NCBI RefSeq assembly: GCF_002224125.1
Contig: NZ_NCSM01000004.1
Location: forward strand, 124,001-188,000
DNA: 64,000 nucleotides
Direction: 5' to 3'
Origin: Streptomyces sp. NBS 14/10
GTDB taxonomy: Bacteria; Actinomycetota; Actinomycetes; Streptomycetales; Streptomycetaceae
The notes under the pieces are model-generated. The model saw only the letters and a list, made by a program, of their open reading frames with translations. It made no database searches and had not been told where the DNA came from. The position numbers were made by a program, and so were the translations under genes. Positions 16,639 to 24,115 of this stretch are shown here, one piece after another (the first letter of the stretch is position 1; each line of letters begins with the position of its first letter).

Positions 16639-17924
16639 CCAGCACCCGGACGCTCGCCGGGACGGCCCGCCCCTGGCGGCGGCGGGCAGGGCTGTCGACG
16701 CTGCCGCCCCTGCTGCGGCTGCTGATCTGGACCCAGCTCGCCTTCAACATCGGCTTCTACGCGGTCCTGCCCTTCCTCGCCGAACACCTCGGCACCGCCA
16801 TCGGCATGGCCGGCTGGCTGGTCGGCCTGGTGCTCGGCCTGCGCACCTTCAGCCAGCAGGGGCTGTTCGTGGTGGGCGGTGCCCTGGCCGACCGCTACGG
16901 CATCCGGCCGGTGGTGCTGGCGGGCTGCGCACTGCGGATCGTGGGTTTCGCGTGGCTGGGCTGGGCGGAGCGCACCTGGGCGGTGGTCGGCGCGGTGCTG
17001 CTGATCGGCTTCGCGGCCGCGCTGTTCTCGCCCGCCGTCGAGTCCGAGGTGGCCCGCCAGGCGGTGGTCCGGGAGAAGGCGGGCGGCGGACCCCGCACCC
17101 GCGTCCTGGCGCTGTTCTCCGTCGCCGGGCAGGCCGGGGCGTTCATCGGACCACTGCTGGGCGCCCTCCTGCTGGCCGTGGACTTCCGCGCCGTCTGCCT
17201 CGCCGGGGCGGCGGTCTTCGTCCTCGTCCTGGCCGGACATCTGCGGCTGCTGCCCCAGCACATCCCCGGCCGGGTGGCTGTCGTTGAGGGCTCGGATCGC
17301 ACCCGCACCCGGGCCTCGGGCGCGGTACGGGCGCTGCTGCGCAACCGGCGGTTTCTCGCGCTGTGCCTGGCGTACGGCGTTTACTTGCTGGCGTACAACC
17401 AGCTCTACCTGGCCGTGCCCCTGGAAGTGGAGCGCGCGGTGGGCTCGCAGGCCCCGCTGGCCTGGCTGTTCGCGCTCTCCTCGATGCTGGTGGTGACCGC
17501 CCAACTGCCCATCACCCACTGGGCCGCCGCCCGGCTGGACCTGCGCCGCTCCATGGCGGCCGGGCTGCTGCTGCTCTCCGCGGGCTTCGCCGCCGTGGCC
17601 GCCGCCCGCCCCGCCGACTGGACCGGCGCCGCCGGGCTGCTCCCGTCGGCGGCCCTCGTCGTACTGCTCACCCTCGGCCAGATGCTGCTCGCCCCAGCCG
17701 CCCGGGCCTGGGTGCCCGACCTCGCCGACGAGGGCAGGCTCGGCCTCTACACCGGCACCCTGTCGTCCGTCTCCGGCCTGGTCGTCCTGGCCGGCAGCGC
17801 GGCGACCGGCTCGCTGCTCGACGCGGGCCTGCCGGCCGCGGTTCCCTGGCTGGTGCTCACGGCGCTCCCGGTGGCGGCGGTCGCCCTGCTGCCGCGCCAC
17901 CGGGACGCCGGGCCCACCCGGTGA
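16635..17924 (+). CDS. MFS transporter
   Basis: 429 residues with 12 predicted helices. The motif-A loop between helices 2 and 3 reads GGALADRYGIRPVVLAG, and the second half has NRRFLALCLAYGVYLLAYNQLYLAVP. The start overlaps the permease stop as ATGA, so it belongs to the same operon. In opine-metallophore systems such as staphylopine, an MFS exporter of the chelator (CntE) is encoded beside a family-5 binding protein and permeases (CntA-C). The same combination behind a Fur-type operator suggests metallophore export here, although no chelator biosynthesis gene is adjacent. Confidence 0.88.
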   Translation: MTSTRTLAGTARPWRRRAGLSTLPPLLRLLIWTQLAFNIGFYAVLPFLAEHLGTAIGMAGWLVGLVLGLRTFSQQGLFVVGGALADRYGIRPVVLAGCALRIVGFAWLGWAERTWAVVGAVLLIGFAAALFSPAVESEVARQAVVREKAGGGPRTRVLALFSVAGQAGAFIGPLLGALLLAVDFRAVCLAGAAVFVLVLAGHLRLLPQHIPGRVAVVEGSDRTRTRASGAVRALLRNRRFLALCLAYGVYLLAYNQLYLAVPLEVERAVGSQAPLAWLFALSSMLVVTAQLPITHWAAARLDLRRSMAAGLLLLSAGFAAVAAARPADWTGAAGLLPSAALVVLLTLGQMLLAPAARAWVPDLADEGRLGLYTGTLSSVSGLVVLAGSAATGSLLDAGLPAAVPWLVLTALPVAAVALLPRHRDAGPTR

Positions 17925-18009
17925 ACGGTCCACCCGCCGATGGTCCCCCCGGTGAACGTCAGCAGCCGCGTCGGCCATGTCCGAGATGTGGAAACCCGCT
18001 TGGCCCTCC

Positions 18010-18039
18010 TTGACCGGGTGTACGCGCCACTGATTTGAT
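18010..18039 (+). promoter_or_regulatory. Likely promoter of the cysteine leader / ssu operon
   Basis: TTGACC (18010-18015) is followed after 18 bp by TTTGAT (18034-18039). The leader peptide ATG is only 7 nt further on, so the mRNA is probably leaderless or nearly so, as is common for this class of upstream peptide. Confidence 0.45.
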
Positions 18040-18046
18040 CGAGGGC

Positions 18047-18127
18047 ATGAAGCGACAGGACCTCACGCGACGACGCCACGTCGATCTCGCGCGTGTCTCC
18101 AGCGCGTCCTGTCCCTGTCGGGCCTGA
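18047..18127 (+). CDS. Cysteine-containing leader peptide (RRRHVDL...CPCR type)
   Basis: A 26-residue peptide, MKRQDLTRRRHVDLARVSSA followed by SCPCRA, ending in TGA. The RRRHVDL core and terminal Cys residues are the hallmark of the small leader peptides found upstream of sulfur-assimilation genes in Streptomyces and mycobacteria; in mycobacteria such ORFs were shown to act as cysteine-responsive attenuators. Here it precedes ssuE-ssuD by 218 bp. Expected mechanism: ribosomes stall at the Cys codons when cysteine is short, changing downstream RNA structure and raising expression. The peptide is seen directly; the mechanism is by analogy. Confidence 0.85.
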   Translation: MKRQDLTRRRHVDLARVSSASCPCRA

Positions 18128-18213
18128 GCGAGCCCGCCCCCACTCTCTCCGCATCTTCCTCGCGCCGCCTTTGACCCATCCCGGCCGCGCGTGTTCCGGC
18201 TGTGCGTTCTTCC

Positions 18214-18245
18214 GCGCCGCGATGCCACCAGCGTGATCGCGGCGC
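18214..18245 (+). promoter_or_regulatory. Leader-region hairpin, possible attenuator
   Basis: Perfect 10-bp inverted repeat GCGCCGCGAT (18214-18223) / ATCGCGGCGC (18236-18245) with a 12-nt loop, between the leader peptide and ssuE. No U-run follows, so a Rho-dependent or structural mechanism would be needed. The rest of 18128-18344 shows no ORF I would support. Confidence 0.4.
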
Positions 18246-18344
18246 CGCGCCCATACGCCTTGATGCCCCGTCGATTCGCTCCCGCGCCCTGACCGGCCGA
18301 CCGGCCGGACCACCGCAGCGCACCACCTCCCCGAAGGGTCCGCC

Positions 18345-18899
18345 ATGGCCACCGTCCTGTCCGTCTCCGGAAGTCCCTCCGCCACCTCCCGCACCGCCCG
18401 GCTGCTGCGCCACCTGGACGCGCGGCTGGAGCGCCACGGGCACGAGGTGATACCGCTGGACGTCCGTACGCTCCCGGCCACCGCCCTGCTCGGCGCCGAC
18501 TTCGCGCATCCGGCCATCGTCCGGGCCACCGCCCTGTTCGCGCGCGCGGACGGCGTCGTCATCGGTACGCCCATCTACAAGGCCGCCTACTCAGGTCTGC
18601 TCAAGTCCCTGCTCGACCTGCTTCCGCAGTACGCCCTCGAAGGCAAGACCGTGCTCCCGCTGGCCACCGGCGGCACCACCGCACACGTCCTGGCCATCGA
18701 CTACGCACTGCGCCCGGTGCTCAACTCCATGGGCGCCGGACACATCGTCCAGGGCTGGTTCACCCTCGACAAGGACCTCCAGACCGGGCCGGACGGCGCC
18801 CTCACCGTCGCCCCCGGCTCCGCCGAAGCCCTCGCCCAGGTCGTCGACCGGTTCTCCCTCGCACTCGGCGGCACCCCGCTGCTCGCCGCCGCCGGCTGA
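18345..18899 (+). CDS. ssuE: NADPH-dependent FMN reductase SsuE
   Basis: 184-residue flavodoxin-fold FMN reductase: VLSVSGSPSATSRTARLL (phosphate-binding loop), VVIGTPIYKAAYSGLLKSLLDLLP (flavin-binding PxYxxxxSGxLK pattern) and LATGGTTAHVLAIDYALRPVL, all matching SsuE/MsuE. It supplies FMNH2 to the alkanesulfonate monooxygenase encoded 68 bp downstream. Together they release sulfite from alkanesulfonates when sulfate or cysteine is scarce, in agreement with the Cys leader peptide upstream. Confidence 0.92.
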   Translation: MATVLSVSGSPSATSRTARLLRHLDARLERHGHEVIPLDVRTLPATALLGADFAHPAIVRATALFARADGVVIGTPIYKAAYSGLLKSLLDLLPQYALEGKTVLPLATGGTTAHVLAIDYALRPVLNSMGAGHIVQGWFTLDKDLQTGPDGALTVAPGSAEALAQVVDRFSLALGGTPLLAAAG

Positions 18900-18967
18900 C
18901 ACGCCCGAACGGCTCCGGCCCCCCGTTGTTTGTGCCGGCCGCACACCACCTTGAACGGAGTTTCCAC

Positions 18968-20092
18968 GTGAGTCTCGCCTTCCACTGGTTCCTGCCCACC
19001 AACGGCGACAGCCGCCATGTCGTCGGCGGCGGCCACGGCTCCCCGGCCACCGCGACCGGCGGCGACCGGCCGCCGACCGTCAACTACCTCTCCCAGATCG
19101 CCCGTGCCGCCGAGGACCTGGGGTTCGTGGGGGCGCTCACGCCGACCGGCGCCTGGTGCGAGGACGCGTGGCTGACCACGGCCATGGTCAGCCAGCGCAC
19201 CGAGCGGCTGAAGTTCCTGGTCGCCTTCCGGCCCGGCTTCCTGTCGCCCACCTTCGCCGCGCAGATGGCCTCCACCTACCAGCGGCAGACCGGCGGACGG
19301 CTCATGCTCAACGTCGTCACAGGTGGCGAGAGCCGGGAGCAGCGCGCGTACGGCGACTTCCTCGACAAGGACGCCCGGTACGCGCGCACCGGTGAATTCC
19401 TCGGCATCGTCCGGGACCTGTGGGACGGCAAGACCGTGGATCTGGCAGGTGAGCATCTGCGGGTGGAGGACGCCAAGCTGGCCCGGCTGCCCGACCCCGT
19501 CCCACAGGTGTACTTCGGCGGCTCCTCACCCGCGGCGGGAGTGGTGGCGGCCCGGCACGCGGATGTCTACCTCACATGGGGTGAGCCGCCCGGCGCGGTG
19601 GCGGAGAAGATCGCCTGGGTACGGGGGCTGGCGGCGAAGGAGGGGCGGAGCCTGCGTTTCGGCATCCGGCTGCATGTCATCACCCGGGACACCGCGGAGC
19701 AGGCGTGGGCCGAGGCACGGCGGCTGCTGGACGGCTTCGACGAGGCGACCGTACGCGCGGTGCAGGAGGGCCTGGGCCACAGCGAGTCCGAGGGACAGCG
19801 GCGGATGCTCGCCCTGCACGGCGGGGGCCGTGACGGCCTGGAGATCCACCCCAACCTGTGGGCCGGTATCGGGCTGGTACGCGGCGGGGCGGGAACCGCG
19901 CTGGTGGGCAGCCACGCCGAGGTCGCCGACCGGATCGCCGAGTATCACGCGCTGGGCATCGACGAGTTCATCCTGTCCGGATACCCGCACCTGGAAGAGG
20001 CGTACTGGTTCGGCGAGGGCGTGTTGCCGATCCTGCGTGAGCGGGGCCTTTGGAACCACCCCTTCCGTGTCCAGCCCGCCACGCTTGCATGA
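18968..20092 (+). CDS. ssuD: FMNH2-dependent alkanesulfonate monooxygenase SsuD
   Basis: 374 residues, bacterial luciferase-like TIM barrel. FHWFLPTNGDSRH at the N-terminus, ALTPTGAWCEDAWL (active-site Cys position of SsuD), RLMLNVVTGGESREQ and PQVYFGGSS, then HPNLWAGIGLVRGGAGTALVG-type C-terminal motif (here IHPNLWAGIGLVRG). GTG 18968 was chosen since GGAG lies 7 nt upstream and the protein begins at the family N-terminus (SLAFHWFLP). Converts alkanesulfonates to aldehyde plus sulfite using SsuE-reduced FMN. No SsuABC transporter is in the window. The stop codon overlaps the first base pairs of a palindromic operator for the next gene. Confidence 0.93.
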   Translation: MSLAFHWFLPTNGDSRHVVGGGHGSPATATGGDRPPTVNYLSQIARAAEDLGFVGALTPTGAWCEDAWLTTAMVSQRTERLKFLVAFRPGFLSPTFAAQMASTYQRQTGGRLMLNVVTGGESREQRAYGDFLDKDARYARTGEFLGIVRDLWDGKTVDLAGEHLRVEDAKLARLPDPVPQVYFGGSSPAAGVVAARHADVYLTWGEPPGAVAEKIAWVRGLAAKEGRSLRFGIRLHVITRDTAEQAWAEARRLLDGFDEATVRAVQEGLGHSESEGQRRMLALHGGGRDGLEIHPNLWAGIGLVRGGAGTALVGSHAEVADRIAEYHALGIDEFILSGYPHLEEAYWFGEGVLPILRERGLWNHPFRVQPATLA

Positions 20093-20139
20093 GAACCATC
20101 GTTCTCGTAGAGTCGACAGAGGCGAGAACGATGGTTCTC
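20091..20139 (+). promoter_or_regulatory. Duplicated TetR-type operator with promoter between
   Basis: Two near-identical 16-bp palindromes, GAGAACCATCGTTCTC (20091-20106) and GAGAACGATGGTTCTC (20124-20139), are spaced 33 bp centre to centre, about three helical turns; together they also form one large inverted repeat. A promoter with -35 TTGCAT (20086-20091) and -10 TAGAGT (20108-20113) would be covered by the first operator, and the second would lie just downstream of the start site. This is typical of TetR-family repression; no TetR gene is in the window. Confidence 0.8.
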
Positions 20140-20156
20140 TCCCGTGAGGAGCTGAT

Positions 20157-20630
20157 ATGTCCCAGGAATCACGTCCCCCATTTCCTCCCTTCACCAGGGA
20201 ATCCGCCATCGCGAAGGTCCGCGCCGCCGAGGACGGCTGGAACACCCGCGACCCCGAGAAGGTCGCCCTCGCCTACTCGGCGGACTCCCGCTGGAGGAAT
20301 CGCGCGGAGTTCGTCAACGGCCGCGACGAGATCGTCGCCTTCCTCGCCCGCAAGTGGCGCAGGGAGCTGGACTACCGGCTGATCAAGGAGTTGTGGGCGT
20401 TCGACGGCAACCGCATCGCGGTGCGCTTCGCCTACGAGTGCCACGACGACTCGGGCAACTGGTACCGGTCGTACGGCAACGAGAACTGGGAGTTCGACGA
20501 GAACGGGCTGATGACGCACCGCTACGCCTGCATCAACGACCTGCCGATCAAGGAGTCGGAGCGGGTGTTCCACTGGCCGCTGGGACGCCGCCCGGACGAC
20601 CACCCGGGGCTGAGCGACCTCGGTCTGTGA
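20157..20630 (+). CDS. NTF2-like protein, DUF1348 family
   Basis: 157 residues with a SnoaL/NTF2-like cone fold: [47 protein letters not shown], then [23 protein letters not shown] and [19 protein letters not shown] at the C-terminus, all characteristic of DUF1348. Starts at ATG with GAGGAG 6 nt upstream. Function of the family is not established; members are commonly TetR-controlled and linked to xenobiotic stress. The double operator immediately upstream supports tight repression. Confidence 0.88.
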   Translation: MSQESRPPFPPFTRESAIAKVRAAEDGWNTRDPEKVALAYSADSRWRNRAEFVNGRDEIVAFLARKWRRELDYRLIKELWAFDGNRIAVRFAYECHDDSGNWYRSYGNENWEFDENGLMTHRYACINDLPIKESERVFHWPLGRRPDDHPGLSDLGL

Positions 20631-20653
20631 GGGCCTTGACCTCGGTCTGTGAG
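20616..20653. repeat. 22-bp-period duplication across the NTF2-like stop codon
   Basis: GACCTCGGTCTGTGAG occurs at 20616-20631, containing the real TGA, and again at 20638-20653. The second copy is intergenic and repeats the stop at the same phase within the unit. Confidence 0.8.
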
Positions 20654-20778
20654 CGCTTTGGCGTGCACTCGACGTGCTGGATGGCCACCGACTAGGCTCG
20701 GGAGTGCGGCATCGCGTGTCGGTCACCGGCTGGGTGAGACATGGAGGTGTCGGGACATGCCTTGTGGAGGCATTCCAT

Positions 20779-21171
20779 ATGTCAGTCGAGTTGAATCACA
20801 CCATCGTGCACTCCCGGGACAAGCGGGAGTCCGCCGAGTTCCTGGCGAACATCCTGGATCTTGAGGTCGGCGCCGAATGGGGCCCGTTCATCCCCGTGGG
20901 CACCAGTAACGGGGTCACCCTGGACTTCGCCACGATCCCGGCCGAGTCCATCACCATGCAGCACTACGCCTTCCTCATCTCCGACGAGGAGTTCGACGCG
21001 GCCTTCGGGCGGATCAAGCAGGCGGGGATCACCTACTACGCCGATCCGCACGGGAAGCAGCCGGGCGAGATCAACCATCACCACGGCGGGCGGGGCCTGT
21101 ACTTCCACGATCCGGCCGGCCACGGCATGGAGATCATCACCCGCCCCTACGACAACCCCGAACAGGGCTGA
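20779..21171 (+). CDS. VOC (glyoxalase/bleomycin-resistance) family protein
   Basis: 130 residues forming two betaalphabetabetabeta modules: LNHTIVHSRDKRESAEFLANIL (metal-ligand His at the first strand) and LYFHDPAGHGMEIITRPY (C-terminal H...E pattern). Start at ATG 20779 with GTGGAGG 8 nt upstream. A metal-dependent small-molecule enzyme or binding protein; substrate not deducible. It converges on the GH3 operon, from which it is separated by a strong terminator. The upstream gap 20631-20778 holds a TAGGCT -10-like element near 20693. Confidence 0.85.
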   Translation: MSVELNHTIVHSRDKRESAEFLANILDLEVGAEWGPFIPVGTSNGVTLDFATIPAESITMQHYAFLISDEEFDAAFGRIKQAGITYYADPHGKQPGEINHHHGGRGLYFHDPAGHGMEIITRPYDNPEQG

Positions 21172-21193
21172 TCGTCGGCATCGTGAGTGACGC

Positions 21194-21222
21194 CACCGGC
21201 CGGGGCCGCGCCCCGGCCGGTG
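21194..21222. terminator. Bidirectional terminator between the VOC gene and the GH3 operon
   Basis: Perfect 13-bp stem CACCGGCCGGGGC / GCCCCGGCCGGTG around a 3-nt loop, placed between two convergent genes. No U-tract on either side, as is usual in Streptomyces. Confidence 0.8.
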
Positions 21223-21234
21223 CCATGCGCGTGT

Positions 21235-21993
21235 TCACCGCGCCGCGCCCACGGTATCCGCGGTCTCCTCGGTGAGGCAGGCATACGCCCGCAGCCGGTC
21301 CGGGTGTTCCCGCTCCGCGCCGACCCGCAGTGCCGCGTACGGACCGGACAGCCCGGCAAGACGTGGCATCTGACGGATGACCAGGGTGTCCCCGGGGGCG
21401 ATCAGGCCGTCCAGGACCGCCTCGACGAGCAGATGGTTGAGGTGCACCAGGCAGTCGGCGACGGTGATTCCGGCCGTGGCCACGTACAGCTCGCGCCGCA
21501 CGGGCGGCCGGTGGCGGGGGCCGATGGCCTCCGGGATCCGGACCGGTGTGTCCGGGCGGGGTGGCAGGCCACGGGAGCCGTCGAAGAGCTTGAGCAGTCT
21601 GCGCAGCCCGGCGGAGGCGCCCGCCGGGGCCGGTCCCGTCCATGCGGCCGAGCCGTCCTCGGCGATGTGGTCGAACCGGACCCGGTCGCCGAGGTTGTCC
21701 GGGTTTCCGGCCAGGAAGATCGTACGGGAGAACGAGCCCCGCCACGCCGCCAGCCGCTCCGGCGCCAGGCCGATGGCGAACTCACAGGTGGCGCGCGCCC
21801 ATTCGGCCAGCTCGAAGCGGCGTACGACGGATACGGCGAGCAGCCCGTCGGTGTCCGCGAACTCCTGGATCCGGGCGTGCACCTCCGACAGGGCGGTGGC
21901 GGTGGACAGGTCCACCTCCTCGGCCAGATCGGGGCGGGCGACCCGGATGCGCCGCACGGCCTCGGCCCGCAGCAGGTCCTGGGAGAGCTTCAC
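21235..21993 (-). CDS. Protein of unknown function, last gene of the GH3 operon
   Basis: 252 residues, soluble, not recognised. Notable stretches are RRFELAEWARATCEFAIGLAP, FSRTIFLAGNPDNLGDRVRFDHI, a run AAWTGPAPAG, and a C-terminal part ITVADCLVHLNHLLVEAVLDG with DTLVIRQMPRLAGLSGPYAALRV. No signal peptide, membrane helix or nucleotide-binding motif is evident. I chose GTG 21993 because it overlaps the preceding stop (GTGA), as at the other junctions of this operon; the much longer open frame upstream is only the antiphase reading of the preceding gene. Strict coupling to the other four genes implies a role in the same pathway. Confidence 0.8.
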   Translation of the reverse strand: MKLSQDLLRAEAVRRIRVARPDLAEEVDLSTATALSEVHARIQEFADTDGLLAVSVVRRFELAEWARATCEFAIGLAPERLAAWRGSFSRTIFLAGNPDNLGDRVRFDHIAEDGSAAWTGPAPAGASAGLRRLLKLFDGSRGLPPRPDTPVRIPEAIGPRHRPPVRRELYVATAGITVADCLVHLNHLLVEAVLDGLIAPGDTLVIRQMPRLAGLSGPYAALRVGAEREHPDRLRAYACLTEETADTVGAAR

Positions 21994-23258
21994 AGGAACA
22001 CCGCCGGCAGCAACTCGTGGACCGGGGCCGGGCGGTGTTTGGCCAGCAGCCCGGAGGTCAGACGGTACGGGTCGACGTACGTGTGGTCGCCGCGTTGCTG
22101 CTCGAGGAAGCCGGTCAGCCCGGCTTCGGCCGCCGCGTCCGCCGGGGCCTCGTACGACGCCAGCATCCGCTCGGCGCGCACCACGCACTGGCGCAGCAGG
22201 TCCGGGCGGAACGACTGCCGGTCGCCCGGCCCGAGCGTGGCGATGAAGTACAGCCGCATGCCGAGCCGCAGCGCCGGTCCCTCGTGGTCGGCGCCCAGGG
22301 CCTCGAGCAGCGCGCCCGCCGAGTGGCCGCGCCAGTCGCCGTGGCGCGCGGACCGGATCCGGCCGTCGATCGGCACCCGCCCCACCGGCACCCGCCGCAC
22401 CACCGGGCCGAGCTCCGACAGCACACGCTGCAGCAGCTGGTAGTCGGGCTCCAGCTCGCGGTCGTAGAGCAGCACCACCTCGTCGTAGCCGGGGACGAGC
22501 GGGACCAGCTCGCGCAGCGCGCACGCCAGGTAGTTGGGCCGCCCCCGCGCCGTGGCGATCTGCCGCAGCGGCAGCCCGTACCGGGTGGCGTCCAGATAGA
22601 CCGGCCCGCCGTACTCGCGCATGTCCAGGCACAGCCCCAGCGGCACCAGGCGGTCGAGCACCTCGTCGAGGGTCATCCCGGGCGGCTGGTGTGCGGTGAG
22701 GCCGGGGTCGTGCATCCCCAGCCGCGCGTACTGCGCCGACCACAGCTCCAGGACCCGGGCGCTGGACGGATGCACCCAGCCGTGGTGTTCGATCGCGTCG
22801 AGGTACGGCCGGAGTGCGGACACCGGGGCCTGGCGGCCGTCGGCGCGGTAGCCGACGTACAGCTCGCCGATCTCCTCCTCGGACAGCTGGGAGTAGTCGG
22901 TGTCACCGAGCGTGTGGTCCAGATACTCCCAGAAGCCGAGGGTCTGGTCGGTGGGGTGGTATGTGGTGGGGCTGTAGCGGTAGGTGACATCGGCCAGCCG
23001 CGCGGTGGCGCGGTACATCACATCGACCCAGAAGAGCCCCTTGAGGTGGCTGGGGGTCAGGGGTTTGCCGGGGGTGACGGTGACCGGTGCGAGCAGCACC
23101 CGGGGCCGACCGTGGCGGGGCGCGGCCGGGGCGTCGGCGCCACCGGGCAGCGGCGCTGGGCCGTCGGGGCCACCGGGGAGCGGCGCCCGGGCGTACGACC
23201 GCCCGGGGTCGCCGCGGTCGCCGCGGAGCAGCGGTATCGGTTCCACGGTCCCCGTCAT
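21990..23258 (-). CDS. Class I aminoacyl-tRNA-synthetase-like (ArgRS-like) protein without tRNA-binding domains
   Basis: 422 residues. No obvious annotation at first sight, but three blocks follow the arginyl-tRNA synthetase core in order: PLTPSHLKGLFWVDVMYRA (compare the HIGH block PLHIGHLRGAVIGDALAR, with TPSH in place of HIGH), GGPVYLDATRYGLPLRQIATARGRPNYLACAL (compare GALWLxxTxFGxxKDRVLVRSDGTPTYLxxDIA), and VRRVPVGRVPIDGRIRSARHGD (compare HVPFGLVxGxDGKxMSTRKG). The first 45 residues are a low-complexity G/P/A-rich tail. It lacks the DALR anticodon-binding domain, so it is unlikely to charge tRNA in the normal way. ATGA overlap with the methyltransferase upstream and GTGA with the gene downstream. 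The fold is inferred from motif order only. Confidence 0.6.
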   Translation of the reverse strand: MTGTVEPIPLLRGDRGDPGRSYARAPLPGGPDGPAPLPGGADAPAAPRHGRPRVLLAPVTVTPGKPLTPSHLKGLFWVDVMYRATARLADVTYRYSPTTYHPTDQTLGFWEYLDHTLGDTDYSQLSEEEIGELYVGYRADGRQAPVSALRPYLDAIEHHGWVHPSSARVLELWSAQYARLGMHDPGLTAHQPPGMTLDEVLDRLVPLGLCLDMREYGGPVYLDATRYGLPLRQIATARGRPNYLACALRELVPLVPGYDEVVLLYDRELEPDYQLLQRVLSELGPVVRRVPVGRVPIDGRIRSARHGDWRGHSAGALLEALGADHEGPALRLGMRLYFIATLGPGDRQSFRPDLLRQCVVRAERMLASYEAPADAAAEAGLTGFLEQQRGDHTYVDPYRLTSGLLAKHRPAPVHELLPAVFL

Positions 23259-24115
23259 GCGGTGCGGCTTCCGTGGACCAGGAACACCCTCTCGGCGCCC
23301 TCGGCCGTGCGCGGTGGCACGGGGTCCCGCCACCGGCCGTAGTGGGCCGACGGCTCCCCGGGCTGCACCGCCTCGACGGTGAAGCCGTGCCGCCCGAACA
23401 GCGCCTCGGGCTGGTCCGTGCCGAACACCCACGGGCAGCCCCAGTCGGCGAACACCTTCAGCAGGCCACGCATGTTCGGCGCGGTCAGCGCCACGTCGTT
23501 GACCACGTCCGCGCCGATGCGGCTGCCGGGTGCCGCCACCGCGGCGACCCGCCGCAGCAACCCCTCGACCTCGGCCTCCGCGAAGTAGTACAGCAGCCCT
23601 TCGAAGAGCCAGGTCGACGGCAGACCGGGGTCGTACCCTGCCTCCAGTAGAGCGTCCTCCCAGCCGGGGGCGAGCAGATCGGCGGGGACCGGGCGGCGGT
23701 CGGCGCCGGGCGTCTCGGCGGCGAGCAGCTTCTCCTTGACCTCCAGGACGGACGGCCGGTCGATCTCGAAGAAGCGGACGTGGTCCGGCCACTCCAGCCG
23801 GTAGGCGCGCGAGTCCATGCCCGCCGGAGCCAGCACGATCTGGGTCATCGAGGGGTCGGCGGCCGCGCTTTGCAGCCAGTCGTCGAAGAACCGGGTGCGG
23901 ATGGGGTTGAAGTCGAAGGTGCTCGGCACCGTGCGCGGGACCTCGCCGTCCGGGAAGGTCGCCGATCTGATCTCGGCCAGCAGTTCGGGGCCCGCGTCGC
24001 CGACGAGCGTTTGCGCGTACGGGTCGTCGTAGAGCCGGTCGTCCCTGCGGCTCTCCCCGGCCCGGAGCGCGGCGGTGAGCAGACAGGTGCGCTCGATGGC
24101 GTCGAGTTGCGTCAT
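23255..24115 (-). CDS. PPM1/LCMT-like SAM-dependent O-methyltransferase
   Basis: 286 residues. YDDPYAQTLVG near the N-terminus, FDFNPIRTRFFDDWL, the SAM loop IVLAPAGMDSRAYRLEWPD, FFEIDRPSVLEVKEKLL and WLFEGLLYYFAEAEVEGLL are diagnostic of the large actinobacterial family of putative methyltransferases related to leucine carboxyl methyltransferase. Such enzymes usually methylate carboxylates or hydroxyls in secondary metabolism. Start at ATG 24115, overlapping the GH3 stop (ATGA). In this operon a carboxyl group activated by GH3 or exposed on its product is a likely target, by inference. Confidence 0.86.
   Translation of the reverse strand: MTQLDAIERTCLLTAALRAGESRRDDRLYDDPYAQTLVGDAGPELLAEIRSATFPDGEVPRTVPSTFDFNPIRTRFFDDWLQSAAADPSMTQIVLAPAGMDSRAYRLEWPDHVRFFEIDRPSVLEVKEKLLAAETPGADRRPVPADLLAPGWEDALLEAGYDPGLPSTWLFEGLLYYFAEAEVEGLLRRVAAVAAPGSRIGADVVNDVALTAPNMRGLLKVFADWGCPWVFGTDQPEALFGRHGFTVEAVQPGEPSAHYGRWRDPVPPRTAEGAERVFLVHGSRTA

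Noticed and set aside
21235..22743. A 502-codon version of the last GH3-operon gene
   Set aside because: The upstream 250 codons are an out-of-frame reading of the ArgRS-like gene. GTG 21993 overlaps that gene's stop, like the other junctions.
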